Positions 24,365 through 33,962 of a stretch of DNA of 50,223 bases are shown here, one piece after another (the stretch's first letter is position 1; every line of letters begins with the position of its first letter). The stretch is from Bacteroidales bacterium (lineage in GTDB: Bacteria > Bacteroidota > Bacteroidia > Bacteroidales > UBA3824), in contig JAFPYR010000016.1 in the NCBI GenBank assembly GCA_017412115.1, forward strand, positions 1 to 50,223. Reading direction: 5' to 3'. A program made the translations under genes and the position numbers. The notes under the pieces are model-generated. The model had not been told where the DNA came from, ran no database searches, and saw only the letters and a list, made by a program, of their open reading frames with translations.

Positions 24365-26247
24365 ATCTTGAAGGCAATTAACGAAATATCATCGGTTTGC
24401 GGATTTTCGCCCTTGTAGTCGAAAATATATTTCGTAAGTTTTTCTGCTTGCATATCCATCGGCAAAGATGAAAATTCAAGAATTTTTTCACGAAAATTCT
24501 TTGACATAATTTTGCGTTTTTTCTCACCGCCGACTTGATCGGTACAACCGTCAGAATATAAATAAATTCTATCACCCTCACATACATCAAGTTTTATGCG
24601 GGTGAACTCGCCGCTTTTAACATAACGACCAATCGGCATTCTATCGCCTTTGATTTCAATAATTTCGTTGTTTTTTACAATTACGCACGGCCGTTGCGCT
24701 CCCGAAAAATAAGCCTCTTTTGTCTTGGTATCATAAACCACAATCGCAACGTCCATACCGTCGTTTCTCATTCCGCCGTCCTTATCAATTCCGAAAGAGG
24801 AAATCACTTTTTCCCTCAAATTTTTCAAAATATTATCAGGCATCAAATCACATTCTCTGGAATCAATTATCTGATACAAAAATGAAATACCCATACTCAC
24901 AAGCAGAGCACCCGGGACTCCGTGTCCCGTACAATCGCCAAGTATTGCAATATGTTTTGTCCCGATAGTTTGGGCAACATAATAGTCGCCGCCGACAATC
25001 TCCTTTGGAAAATAAAACGCACATCTGTCAGAAAACCACCCTGGCTTAGGCGAATGAGCCAAAAGCATAGAACTCTGAAGACGGCTTGCGTAACTCAGAC
25101 TGTCAGTTAATTGCTTGTTAGACAGCGTAATAATGCGATTTTTTTCTTCAACTTCTTTTTTCTGAGAATCAAGAGTATCGTTTATTGTTCGGAGCTCTTC
25201 ATTGAGCTGCATTACGTTTTCGTTTTGTGATAAAATTTCCTCCTTTTGTTGTTGCAACAGCTCGTTTTGAACAGCAATTTCTTCCTTTTGCTCAAAAAAA
25301 TTAACTATCATTCGGGAGATTTCTCCGAACTCGTCTTGAGATTTTGTAACAGGCAAAACGTATGCTGTGCTGTTATTTTTGAATGTACGGTCAATTTGTT
25401 TGAGCGGTTTTGTAACACGTTTTTTAAAAAACAGAAAAATATTGAAAAGAATTAGAAAAACTTCGCCGCCAACAATCAGAATAACCAACAGAAAGTCTTT
25501 TATATGCTTTCCTAACGGATTGGTGTACGTCATACAAAAATGCGCTGAAATTTTATTGTCGTAGCCGTGAAGTTCTTTTACGATGTATTCTTGCTGACAA
25601 TTTTCTATGAATTTATCTTTTTGGACAGAGTCAAAAAAAAGAGTCGCCTTTACGTTTCCTAATTGCTTTTCTAATTCTTGAATGCTCTTATCGGTGATTT
25701 CTTTCACTAAAAACAGATAACCAGCAGGTTCTTCTTTTCTTGCATATTCGTCTTGGGTCGGAACAATTCCCGCTCCGAAATAAACCAAAAGTTTTCCCGA
25801 TTTTGTTTCAAAAAAACTTGTGCAATATTTTCCCTCGAAAAGCGGTTTAATACTTTTTCCCTCAAACGGGAAAAGATTATCCGGAGAGGTCAGGGTACTT
25901 TTGGAATAAATTTTTTGACCGTCAGAGTTAAAAACGGAAATATTTTCGGCTGAATAAGATTTTTGCATATAGCCTATATTATCGTCGATATTATCCACAT
26001 TATTATCCAAGACGGCTTCGTAGAGGTCGTCCCAAGCAGAATTATCCTTGACAGTTCCGAAATATTTATCTAAATTGACATTAAGGATTTTATCCAAAAT
26101 ATTTTCAAAAGTTTTTTCGGCAGTTATTTTCATTTCGCGAAATTTTTTCATTTCATAAAGGTAATATCCGCCGAAACATAACACCAACAACACTAAACCT
26201 ATTAGCGAAACTTTTATTATACCTAACTGAACCGATTTATTTCTCAT
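24361..26247 (-). CDS. membrane sensor PP2C phosphatase (CHASE4-HAMP-SpoIIE)
   Basis: A 628-residue membrane protein. There is a membrane helix at about 10-30, a periplasmic CHASE4-like sensor up to about 250, a second helix (FLLVILIVGGEVFLILFNIF), a HAMP domain, a long coiled coil to about 395, and a C-terminal SpoIIE/PP2C phosphatase. The phosphatase metal ligands are visible in VGGDYYVAQ, GDCTGHGVPGALL, DGMDVAIVVYD, YLYSDGCTDQ and QTDDISLIAF. It would dephosphorylate a partner such as an anti-anti-sigma protein in response to a periplasmic cue. No anti-sigma partner gene is in the window. The downstream small envelope gene is translationally coupled. Confidence 0.87.
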   Translation of the reverse strand: MRNKSVQLGIIKVSLIGLVLLVLCFGGYYLYEMKKFREMKITAEKTFENILDKILNVNLDKYFGTVKDNSAWDDLYEAVLDNNVDNIDDNIGYMQKSYSAENISVFNSDGQKIYSKSTLTSPDNLFPFEGKSIKPLFEGKYCTSFFETKSGKLLVYFGAGIVPTQDEYARKEEPAGYLFLVKEITDKSIQELEKQLGNVKATLFFDSVQKDKFIENCQQEYIVKELHGYDNKISAHFCMTYTNPLGKHIKDFLLVILIVGGEVFLILFNIFLFFKKRVTKPLKQIDRTFKNNSTAYVLPVTKSQDEFGEISRMIVNFFEQKEEIAVQNELLQQQKEEILSQNENVMQLNEELRTINDTLDSQKKEVEEKNRIITLSNKQLTDSLSYASRLQSSMLLAHSPKPGWFSDRCAFYFPKEIVGGDYYVAQTIGTKHIAILGDCTGHGVPGALLVSMGISFLYQIIDSRECDLMPDNILKNLREKVISSFGIDKDGGMRNDGMDVAIVVYDTKTKEAYFSGAQRPCVIVKNNEIIEIKGDRMPIGRYVKSGEFTRIKLDVCEGDRIYLYSDGCTDQVGGEKKRKIMSKNFREKILEFSSLPMDMQAEKLTKYIFDYKGENPQTDDISLIAFKI

Positions 26248-26357
26248 CTTTTTTTTCTTTGTAACTTGTTTTGACTATTGCAAAAAGTGTCCCATTTTTT
26301 TATACTGCAAAGATAATTTTTTTCTTATTTTTGTATGTGATTTTAGATTAATTAACT

Positions 26358-26951
26358 ATGCTTTCAAAAATTAATTTCATCGGAATTTGTTTGATATTAA
26401 TAACCGTTATTTTCGGCAATAAATTCGCCCCAGGACGATATTGCGCTTATTATGAAAAAGATACTGTTTGGGGATTCGGGCGAATTGAAAATCAACAAAG
26501 AACAGGTTTTTGGATTTTTTTAGACAGATGGGGCGATAAAAAAAGCCTTGGTGCGGTTGGAAATTTTAAAGACGGGAGACAAAACGGTTGGTGGATTGAA
26601 TACCGTTATGATTCACTGCAAACGAAATACAACGAAAGATATTTTGTAAATGATACGATAATAGGACGGGGTAATTTTTATGATGATAAAGGAAATTTGG
26701 AATTAGTTCAATTCTATGAAAATGGTGAAATTGTTGCCGCATCCGAAATATTGTTGGACGATGGAAAGTTTTATCCAAGTAGTGCGTCATGGAGTACGTT
26801 TTTGACAGAACTTATTACCCCTGAGAACGGCAAAGACCATGCTGTCATTATCAATTCTTGGACAAACATTATTGACAAAACCGTCGCAACAATCGCGGCA
26901 ATTTTGTTGATTGTAAATGTCATGTTTTTCATAAAGAAAAAAATTACATAA
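26358..26951 (+). CDS. short MORN-like membrane protein
   Basis: A 197-residue protein with an N-terminal hydrophobic helix (INFIGICLILITVIFG), a middle of MORN-like strands (GFWIFLDRWGDKKSLGAVG, NGWWIEYRYDS, GNFYDDKGN), and a C-terminal membrane helix with a Lys-rich end (ATIAAILLIVNVMFFIKKK). It is therefore an inner-membrane protein with an extracytoplasmic domain of MORN-type turns. It has fewer repeats than the 590-residue protein at 20564 but the same strand pattern. The family is unknown. A TAnnTTTG-like element lies at 26326-26333, without a clear -33 box. Confidence 0.65.
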   Translation: MLSKINFIGICLILITVIFGNKFAPGRYCAYYEKDTVWGFGRIENQQRTGFWIFLDRWGDKKSLGAVGNFKDGRQNGWWIEYRYDSLQTKYNERYFVNDTIIGRGNFYDDKGNLELVQFYENGEIVAASEILLDDGKFYPSSASWSTFLTELITPENGKDHAVIINSWTNIIDKTVATIAAILLIVNVMFFIKKKIT

Positions 26952-27001
26952 AGTTGAAAAAAATTATTACCTTTGTCAATGAATTTTTAATACAAAAAAT
27001 C

Positions 27002-28381
27002 ATGACAAAAGAAGAGGCTAAAAAATTTTTTATGGACAGGAAAAACCTCTCGCTTATAATGAGCGACGAGGAAATAAAAAAAGCACACGAATTTTGCGAA
27101 GGTTACAAAGACTTTATGTCAAAGGCTAAAACCGAACGCGAAATCAACGTTTATGCAATTGAAAAAGCTGAAAAAGCTGGTTTCAAACGCTTTAATTTCG
27201 GCGACAAAGTAAAAAAAGGTGACAAAATTTATTTCGATAACCGAGGCAAAGCCGTTATCCTTGCCGTTATAGGCGAGAACATTGAAGACGGCGTTAATCT
27301 TACCGCCGCTCACATTGATTCACCGAGACTCGATTTAAAAGAAAATCCTCTCTACGAGCAAGAAGAACTCGGTTTTTTCAAAACGCATTATTACGGTGGA
27401 ATCAAAAAATATCAGTGGACAGCAATTCCGCTTTCACTTCACGGCGTTATCATAAAAAAAGACGGCAAAAAAGTTATCGTTAATATCGGTGAAGACGAAA
27501 ACGATCCGGTATTTTTGGTTACGGATTTGTTGCCGCACTTGGCTCAAAACCAAATGAAACGCCCTGCTAACGAGATAATCAGAGGCGAAGAATTGAATAT
27601 TCTCATCGGCTCTTATTGCGTAAAAGGCGAAGATATTTCGTCCCGTGTCAAAACCAATATCATGCAAATTCTTAACGCAAAATACGGCATCGTTGAAGGC
27701 GATTTCCTAAACTCGGAGCTCGAAGCCGTACCCGCTTTAAAACCCAAAGACATAGGTTTTGACCGTTCGATGATTGGTGCATACGGACACGATGACAAAG
27801 TTTGCGCTTATCCGGAATTGATGGCGATTTTGGAGATTAAAGATCCGAAAAAAACCGCAATCGCTATTCTTACCGACAAGGAAGAAACCGGCTCTGACGG
27901 TAACACAGGTCTTAATTCAAGCTATTTGAAATATTTTATTGAAGATTTAGCAGCAACCTTGGGCGCAAATCCGAGAAAAGTATTCTCCAATTCTAAATGC
28001 CTTTCGGCTGACGTTAATTCGGCTTACGACCCGACATTCCCCGATGTTTTTGAAAAGGCAAATTCATCGTTTCTAAATTACGGCGTTGTCGTAACGAAAT
28101 TTACGGGTTCAAGAGGGAAATACGGCACCTCTGACGCAAACGCAGAATTTACCGCAGAAATTCATCATCTCTTTGACAAAGAAGGTGTTATATGGCAAAA
28201 CGGTGAACTCGGAAAAGTTGATCTTGGCGGCGGCGGAACGGTTGCACTTTATATGGCTAACCTCAACATCGACACTATTGATGTCGGCGTTCCCGTTCTC
28301 TCAATGCACGCACCATACGAGACAGTTTCAAAACTTGATACTTATATGGCTTATAAAGCATTTTACGCATTCCAAAAATAA
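27002..28381 (+). CDS. M18 family aminopeptidase
   Basis: A zinc aminopeptidase of 459 residues; the family removes N-terminal acidic or neutral residues and forms dodecamers. Visible M18 features are AAHIDSPRLDLKENPLYE near residue 101, with His and Asp ligands, GAYGHDDKVCAYPEL near residue 258, DKEETGSDGN near residue 294, the SADVNSAYDP stretch, and the C-terminal VPVLSMHAPYETVSKLD. I used the ATG at 27002, which gives the usual N-terminus; the frame's earlier TTG at 26954 lies right after the previous stop. It ends at the long hairpin terminator 28397-28440 shared with the convergent porP gene. Confidence 0.92.
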   Translation: MTKEEAKKFFMDRKNLSLIMSDEEIKKAHEFCEGYKDFMSKAKTEREINVYAIEKAEKAGFKRFNFGDKVKKGDKIYFDNRGKAVILAVIGENIEDGVNLTAAHIDSPRLDLKENPLYEQEELGFFKTHYYGGIKKYQWTAIPLSLHGVIIKKDGKKVIVNIGEDENDPVFLVTDLLPHLAQNQMKRPANEIIRGEELNILIGSYCVKGEDISSRVKTNIMQILNAKYGIVEGDFLNSELEAVPALKPKDIGFDRSMIGAYGHDDKVCAYPELMAILEIKDPKKTAIAILTDKEETGSDGNTGLNSSYLKYFIEDLAATLGANPRKVFSNSKCLSADVNSAYDPTFPDVFEKANSSFLNYGVVVTKFTGSRGKYGTSDANAEFTAEIHHLFDKEGVIWQNGELGKVDLGGGGTVALYMANLNIDTIDVGVPVLSMHAPYETVSKLDTYMAYKAFYAFQK

Positions 28382-28396
28382 GATTTTTTTCTTTTT

Positions 28397-28453
28397 TACG
28401 AAAAGCACGAAAAAAGGATAATTTTTCGTGTTTTTCGTAAAGTTTTTTTTTTA
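28397..28453. terminator. long hairpin terminator between aminopeptidase and porP
   Basis: TTACGAAAA (28397-28405) pairs with TTTTCGTAA (28432-28440), and CACGAAAAA (28407-28415) with TTTTTCGTG (28422-28430), leaving a six-base loop. A T10-12 tract follows, with an A/T-rich left flank. It is closely related in sequence to the hairpins at 42266 and 43486. Confidence 0.8.
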
Positions 28454-28543
28454 AAAATGACACCCGTAGAAAACGCACAACAGCACGTTTCCACGGGCAA
28501 AATATAATATTTTTTTTTCTCTCAAATACGAAACAATAAAACT

Positions 28544-29572
28544 CTACAATTTCGGACAAGCGATAACGCTATGACGTTTTTTAGAGCGTGCTTTAGGAGA
28601 AAATTCGTACATAAGTGATATTTCATGGCTACCGCCGGTAGAACTTAAAAGTTCGCCGATAGAAAAGTCATAACTATAACCGATATGAAGATCATAAATT
28701 TTGTAACCTAACATAAGAACTACGGCATCAAGATTACCATATGAATCTTCTCTGATAGCAAGCGGAATACCTCTAACCCATGCACCGAGAGTAAAAGGAT
28801 TTTTTGTCCAATAAGCACCGACACTCAATTGGTCTGAAAGTTTTGAATAATCATAAAGCAAAGCAAATGTTACATTTTGCATATCTTCTTTGTTCTTACG
28901 ACCGCGGCTTGTAGTGGGCGCACCGACATAAATTTTAGCACCGCCGAAAAATGAAATTTTCATATCCTCATGATAATCATCCCTGTCATAAAGAGAGGTT
29001 CTTGGTCTTAACAAGTGGTCAACTGAAAAACCACCCCAATATTGGTCAGAATAAAAAATCGAAGAAACCTGCATATCAAGAAAAGGTTTTGAGGGTAACG
29101 GCTTGTTTTCGATTGTAGGCGTACTTTTGATATTACCTTTTTCATCAATTTGGTCACCGAAAATAAGATCCGGGAAGTTAAGACTTCTTTGATTGTATTT
29201 GAATGAAATACCCGGACGGAAAGACCAATCACGGGTTATTTTTGTCCACCAAGAATAACACAAATCTACGGTCGTAAGAGCCAAATCACCGTCGCCGGCA
29301 TCGTCCCTTAATACCATAACACCGAGTCCGCTATTGATTTTATATAAGTTTTGATCGTATGCAACGGCATACGTGTTAAAAGTTCCGACTTCAGGCCATT
29401 GATTTCGGTAATTGGCAGAAATACGACTGCCGTTGCAAACCCCCGCATACGAAGGCGCTAAAAATAAAGGCGCGGCATAATACTGAGAAAACTGTATTAT
29501 CTGAGCCTTAGATTCGCCGGCACCAAGCAGCACAGCCAATAATATCTGTATATATAATAATCTTTTTAGCAT
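28544..29572 (-). CDS. PorP/SprF-family type IX secretion membrane protein
   Basis: A 342-residue outer-membrane protein. A signal peptide (about residues 1-23) is followed by the PorP/SprF opening QIIQFSQYYAAPLFLAPSYAGVCNGSRI. The rest alternates beta strands with loops and ends CPKL, a frequent family ending. PorP/SprF proteins associate with type IX secretion and gliding machinery and help export adhesins. It is the last gene of a - strand group (31636, 29700, 28544) separated by gaps of about 130 and 30 bases, and it ends near the shared terminator. A second family member lies at 32937. Confidence 0.88.
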   Translation of the reverse strand: MLKRLLYIQILLAVLLGAGESKAQIIQFSQYYAAPLFLAPSYAGVCNGSRISANYRNQWPEVGTFNTYAVAYDQNLYKINSGLGVMVLRDDAGDGDLALTTVDLCYSWWTKITRDWSFRPGISFKYNQRSLNFPDLIFGDQIDEKGNIKSTPTIENKPLPSKPFLDMQVSSIFYSDQYWGGFSVDHLLRPRTSLYDRDDYHEDMKISFFGGAKIYVGAPTTSRGRKNKEDMQNVTFALLYDYSKLSDQLSVGAYWTKNPFTLGAWVRGIPLAIREDSYGNLDAVVLMLGYKIYDLHIGYSYDFSIGELLSSTGGSHEISLMYEFSPKARSKKRHSVIACPKL

Positions 29573-29699
29573 AATATATTTGTATCAGTTATTTTCATAA
29601 CGTTTTTTTAACGTTATTATTGTAAAAAAAGCCGTTAATTTTTGTTTTGCAAAATAAATAAAAAATGCGGAAGAAGAAACTATTTTTGCATAAAATTTC

Positions 29700-31607
29700 T
29701 TAATCCTGACATAGTGAAGGCATTTTTTTACAAATTTTATTCAAATTTTTTGCCAAATCCTGAGTTTCGTAATTAATTTGATCCGTTATAATATCTTTTT
29801 CGGTAGCATTTTTGTCTGAAAAATCTTTTTTAACAGTAAGCTGAAGATTTTTGCGTTTTTCAACCAATTGCAAGAAATCCTCACGAATAAAAGAAACCTC
29901 TTCCGGCATTTTTTCCGCATAATCTTTTTCAAAATGGGAATTAATAACGGTTTCTTTTTGTAAAATATTAAAAATCATATCTTTAGCCTCATCAATAGCA
30001 TTTTTTAAACGCTCTTGGGCAAGGCGTGAATTTTCTTGAGCAAGGCGTTGAGAATAATCATTAACCGCTTGATTTACTTTTTCACGGCAAGAGCTGCAAT
30101 AAGTGGAGTTAAGACGGTTTTTAAGCTCCTCGCACAAGGCCGTCGCTTGAGCAGAAGGTTGCAATTTTTTCAACTGTTCGGTTTTAACAGCAAAAATATT
30201 TTTGTAAAGTTTGTCTTCCAGTCCTAAAATCAATGCGTTAAGTTGCGAAATGCCGTCCGAATTATAATTGTCAAAAGGGAAATTAACTGAATGAAGTATT
30301 GTTAAATCGTTTTCAATATCCTTTGCGTCAAAAGTAGTGCCCTTTTTCTCGTTAGAGGAATATTTTTTCATTGTTAAAACGATGTTTTTCAGGTTTTTAA
30401 GATTATTATCACCATCAAGATAAACCTCGGCATTTGTCATAATAGAGGCATAACCCGAAGAAAATTCGTTCTTGAAAACGGCGTCCTTTGCAAACTCTTT
30501 TTGACGGGCATCCCAAACGTTTTTCAACTGTCTGAAATCGTTAAAAATATTTAAAAACATACGACCAAAATCGTCAGTCGTACGGTTTTTAAAATTAAGA
30601 TTATAATTGTTGATATCGGATTTGAGTTTTACGAAAACGTTCAAATATTCAATGAGTTTGACTTCATGATTGTAAATTTCCGCCGTTAAAAGTCCTGATT
30701 CATATTGTTTTTTTACTTTTGAAAGTCTTGCCTCAACGGTTTCTGAGGTTGTTTCGTCGCCTATTACCGGCTCTGAAATATATTTTGACCTGTAATTTAC
30801 GATTACAACATAAGGGAATTCATGAAAGTCCAAAAGCGATGAAATTTGTGCTGCCTTGAGCGGTTTGTCGGAATTATCGTTAAGATAAGAGGCTAATTTT
30901 TCAAAATTCAATCCCGTGTTTTGAACGTGCGAGGGAATCATTGAATAGATGCTGACAGAGGCAATTTTACGGCTGAAATCCTGCGAATCATAAAGCCTTA
31001 TCGTAGAAGAAAATTTGTATTCGCTTTTACCGGTTTTGGATGTTATCAAGCGGCTTAATTCGCCTATAAAATCCTGAGTAGCAGACAGCGGCGCAGTAGT
31101 CCAACGCGAAACGGTTTTGAGCTGCGAGGCAGCAAATTCAAAAATTCTGTTTTCTTTTTCCTTCGTTAAAATTTCGGCGTTAATTTTACAATCAACCTTA
31201 CCGTTAAGAGAAGAAATAGGAAGGTTATCAATCAATCGGATAGCATCGTAACTATCTGTTGCAAAAGTTCTTGCACCGTTTTCGCCCTCGCTTACCGCAA
31301 AATTAAAAACGGGATAACAAACCTCTTGCAAAGGCGTACCCTCAATAGCTGCCGTTATAAAAACGTTTTGCGGCAACTCCGAACCCGATTTTTTCTTTTT
31401 TTGACGGTTGATATACAAGGAGTTAATTATATCCTGAAATTTTGACCCGTTAAAAAGATACAAATCCGAGGTCAAATAATGCCATTCACCGTTAAAAACG
31501 TAATCCATATCAGAGGAAAACTCGTGTTTAACAACCATAACATCTTGAGCATTAACGATTTTAATACTCATCAAAACGGTTATAACCCAAAGCAGCAGTT
31601 TCTTCAT
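29700..31607 (-). CDS. large secreted protein of unknown function
   Basis: A 635-residue protein with a signal peptide (MKKLLLWVITVLMSIKIVNAQ) and no recognised domain. The N-terminal half is beta-rich, with a likely compact domain to about residue 270. The C-terminal half is helical and Lys/Glu/Gln-rich (about 290-600), with predicted coiled coils such as the region near QRLAQENSRLAQERLKNA and a CxxC pair (YCSSCREKV near residue 535) that may be disulfide-bonded. It ends CKKMPSLCQD. The family is unknown to me. Neighbours (DUF4105 and PorP/SprF genes on the same strand) suggest a role at the cell envelope. Confidence 0.6.
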   Translation of the reverse strand: MKKLLLWVITVLMSIKIVNAQDVMVVKHEFSSDMDYVFNGEWHYLTSDLYLFNGSKFQDIINSLYINRQKKKKSGSELPQNVFITAAIEGTPLQEVCYPVFNFAVSEGENGARTFATDSYDAIRLIDNLPISSLNGKVDCKINAEILTKEKENRIFEFAASQLKTVSRWTTAPLSATQDFIGELSRLITSKTGKSEYKFSSTIRLYDSQDFSRKIASVSIYSMIPSHVQNTGLNFEKLASYLNDNSDKPLKAAQISSLLDFHEFPYVVIVNYRSKYISEPVIGDETTSETVEARLSKVKKQYESGLLTAEIYNHEVKLIEYLNVFVKLKSDINNYNLNFKNRTTDDFGRMFLNIFNDFRQLKNVWDARQKEFAKDAVFKNEFSSGYASIMTNAEVYLDGDNNLKNLKNIVLTMKKYSSNEKKGTTFDAKDIENDLTILHSVNFPFDNYNSDGISQLNALILGLEDKLYKNIFAVKTEQLKKLQPSAQATALCEELKNRLNSTYCSSCREKVNQAVNDYSQRLAQENSRLAQERLKNAIDEAKDMIFNILQKETVINSHFEKDYAEKMPEEVSFIREDFLQLVEKRKNLQLTVKKDFSDKNATEKDIITDQINYETQDLAKNLNKICKKMPSLCQD

Positions 31608-31635
31608 TTTTCAATCATTGTTTTTTTATAAAAAA

Positions 31636-32799
31636 TTACTTTTTGCAAAATCCTATCCGAACCAATCTTAAAAGAATTATGCAGATTACGGGATAAAACG
31701 CAATATCGTATTGTTGCGGGCTAAAAGGCCCTAAAATCAATGTCAGAGCTGTTATATAAGCGGCTGTTTTGAAATATTTTTTCCAAAAGCCTTCTTGTTT
31801 TTTAACGAAAAATGCGGCAACCAAATGCGAAGGCCAAGCCCATAACAAATTAAGATTCCAAGCCGTTACGGTATGCTCCGTAAAAAACCACATCACGAAA
31901 AACAATACGCCGAAAAGTCCTACAATTACAAACAAAAATCTATCAATCAGAGCGTTATATTTTTGTTTTTTTACCTCGTAATACGTTGCAATGCCCAAAA
32001 CGGCAAAGATTAACGAAAAGACCAAGAAAGGCGAAAAATAAGTTAAAAAATCCGCTTTTTCGAGTTTTTTATCAACTTTTACGAGAATTATATCCTCAGA
32101 AACCACAGGAACTTTTTTCCCGTCTCTCAAAAACTCTGATTTATTGAGAATTTCATAAATAAAATCCGGCAAAAACTGAATATTGTAAGAATCCGCTTTT
32201 TTATCAACGGGCAAACCCATCAAAAGCGAAATTCCGAATCTGAACCACGGCATTTCAGTAATCCGGCAATTTATCTGGTCCCTTAACGAAAAATCATAAA
32301 CCTCATCGGGATAAACAAAATCATTGCCACATACCTCAGAAATTATATCACGAATTTTGGTGGCGCAGTTGTCCTCCAAAAAATTATATTTGTAATGACG
32401 GTTTTCCTCCAAAGCGTTCCATTCGAGAAAATCATAAAGTCTTTGCGCTTGTTCGGGCGTTAAATTCAAAACCTGCTCCCTGACCTGACGCTGTTCTCTT
32501 GTATACTCGTAGTTGAAAGTCTTCGTGGAATAAGCAGAAAGCGAATAATTCAAAAAACCTTTTACAAATTTCAATACGAAATACGGCTGTTTATAATTGA
32601 AAGTTCCGTAATTATACACTTTGTCGATGCCGTTTTTTTTATCCACGACCCTAAAAGCGCAATGCCCGAAAGAAGCATAAATCTCTTTGCCCTCGGCACA
32701 AGTCAAAACGCTGACTCTAAGGCTGTCAGAGACGGTGCTTTGAGAATATAAAGTAAAAGCATTAAATATTAATGCTAAGATTATCAGAATTTTACGCAT
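31636..32799 (-). CDS. DUF4105/Lnb N-terminal domain-containing membrane protein
   Basis: A 387-residue protein. A signal peptide precedes a periplasmic DUF4105/Lnb-like domain with the presumed catalytic His in YASFGHCAFRVVDK and Cys in NFLEDNCATKIRDI, plus the YGTFNYKQPYFVLKFVKG strand. The C-terminal 130 residues contain about five membrane helices ending in a Lys/Arg-rich tail. Lnb enzymes transfer acyl chains between lipoproteins in some bacteria; whether this protein does so is uncertain, but the residue pattern agrees. It is transcribed with the large unknown protein 28 bases downstream. Confidence 0.8.
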   Translation of the reverse strand: MRKILIILALIFNAFTLYSQSTVSDSLRVSVLTCAEGKEIYASFGHCAFRVVDKKNGIDKVYNYGTFNYKQPYFVLKFVKGFLNYSLSAYSTKTFNYEYTREQRQVREQVLNLTPEQAQRLYDFLEWNALEENRHYKYNFLEDNCATKIRDIISEVCGNDFVYPDEVYDFSLRDQINCRITEMPWFRFGISLLMGLPVDKKADSYNIQFLPDFIYEILNKSEFLRDGKKVPVVSEDIILVKVDKKLEKADFLTYFSPFLVFSLIFAVLGIATYYEVKKQKYNALIDRFLFVIVGLFGVLFFVMWFFTEHTVTAWNLNLLWAWPSHLVAAFFVKKQEGFWKKYFKTAAYITALTLILGPFSPQQYDIAFYPVICIILLRLVRIGFCKK

Positions 32800-32885
32800 T
32801 TATCAAAATAAATTTTACAAGTAGCAAAACTATATTTTATTTTGCAAATTTCCTAATATTTTTTTTCAAAATCAATTCATTTTAG

Positions 32886-32893
32886 TAATTTTG
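32886..32893 (+). promoter_or_regulatory. possible -7 element of PorP/SprF gene
   Basis: TAATTTTG, matching TAnnTTTG, 43 bases before the ATG at 32937. No -33 box is found at the expected distance, so this is a weak call. Confidence 0.4.
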
Positions 32894-32936
32894 CGCTCAT
32901 AATTGCGTTTTTTAGGAAAAAGGCTTAAAAAAAATT

Positions 32937-33911
32937 ATGCAACGCATACACCTTATTATATTGCTTATTTTTGCATTAACAAGCAAAACTCTTGCTCAGG
33001 AGTTTTGTTTTTCGCAGTATTATTTGGACAAATTGTCCATCTCCCCGGCATTTGCTGCATTAGGGGATTATAGCGAAATAGGTGTTATCGTAAGGAATCA
33101 ATGGCCAAAAATCGAAAACGGTTACAAAGTTTTTTCGGCGGAATATCAGCAAAAATTACCTTCGATAAGCAGCGGAATCGCAGTGAGAATTTCGGGCAGT
33201 ACAAGCGGCGGAGCTTACAAGGAATTAAGACCTTCGGCAATTTATGCTTACGGTTTTTCGCTTTCGCAGAAATGGAAATGCAGTTTGGGCATGGAATTGT
33301 CATATTTAAGCCGGTCTTTAGACCAAAGCAAACTCGTTTATTACAGCATGATTGACCCCGCAACGGGTGAAATATCAGCACTTAACGACGTGGTAGAAAA
33401 ATCCGGGTACGGCAATTTGAATTTTTCGGCGGGCGGACTTGTTTATTCTAAAAAAACGGTTTTCGCTTTAGGAGTTTACAGGCTGACCTCGTTTGATGTT
33501 ATAAAAAACGGAAGCACCGCTCCCCTACTTTTAACGGGACTTGTAAACCACAAAATCGTTTTGGCAAAGCGGGCAGAAAAAAACAAAATCAAAGAAAGTT
33601 TTCTTGTTCCGAGTATTTGTTTCAGTCATTCGCAAATCTCTGATATAATAATGCCCGGAATTTATTTTTATAGCAAAAGACTTTCGGGGTCTTTGGCGTA
33701 CAGATTTCAAAAATCGGATTCTATTACCAACACTCTGATAACGGGTATCGGTTTTAATTTCGGACAAATAGAACTCGGTTTTGGTTTCGATTTTTATTTA
33801 GGAGCTTTCCAAAGTGCCGTTAAAAGTGCTTCAGAGGCAGGTATAAAATATAAATTTGAAAATTCAGAAAAAAATAAAGGGTCAAAAACAATATTATGCC
33901 CTGCATTTTAG
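32937..33911 (+). CDS. PorP/SprF-family type IX secretion membrane protein (second copy)
   Basis: A 324-residue outer-membrane protein: a signal peptide up to about residue 20 (ALTSKTLAQ), then QEFCFSQYYLDKLSISPAFAA and a stretch similar to the copy at 28544 (RNQWPKIENGYKVFSAEYQ). It has the typical GYGNLNFSAGG strand and the C-terminal KTILCPAF ending that family members share. It stands 51 bases upstream of a GldJ-like lipoprotein gene on the same strand, so the two probably act together in type IX secretion or gliding. Confidence 0.86.
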   Translation: MQRIHLIILLIFALTSKTLAQEFCFSQYYLDKLSISPAFAALGDYSEIGVIVRNQWPKIENGYKVFSAEYQQKLPSISSGIAVRISGSTSGGAYKELRPSAIYAYGFSLSQKWKCSLGMELSYLSRSLDQSKLVYYSMIDPATGEISALNDVVEKSGYGNLNFSAGGLVYSKKTVFALGVYRLTSFDVIKNGSTAPLLLTGLVNHKIVLAKRAEKNKIKESFLVPSICFSHSQISDIIMPGIYFYSKRLSGSLAYRFQKSDSITNTLITGIGFNFGQIELGFGFDFYLGAFQSAVKSASEAGIKYKFENSEKNKGSKTILCPAF

Positions 33912-33962
33912 TTATATATTGTAAATATAAAGTATAAAATGTTTTAAAAACTATAATATAAT

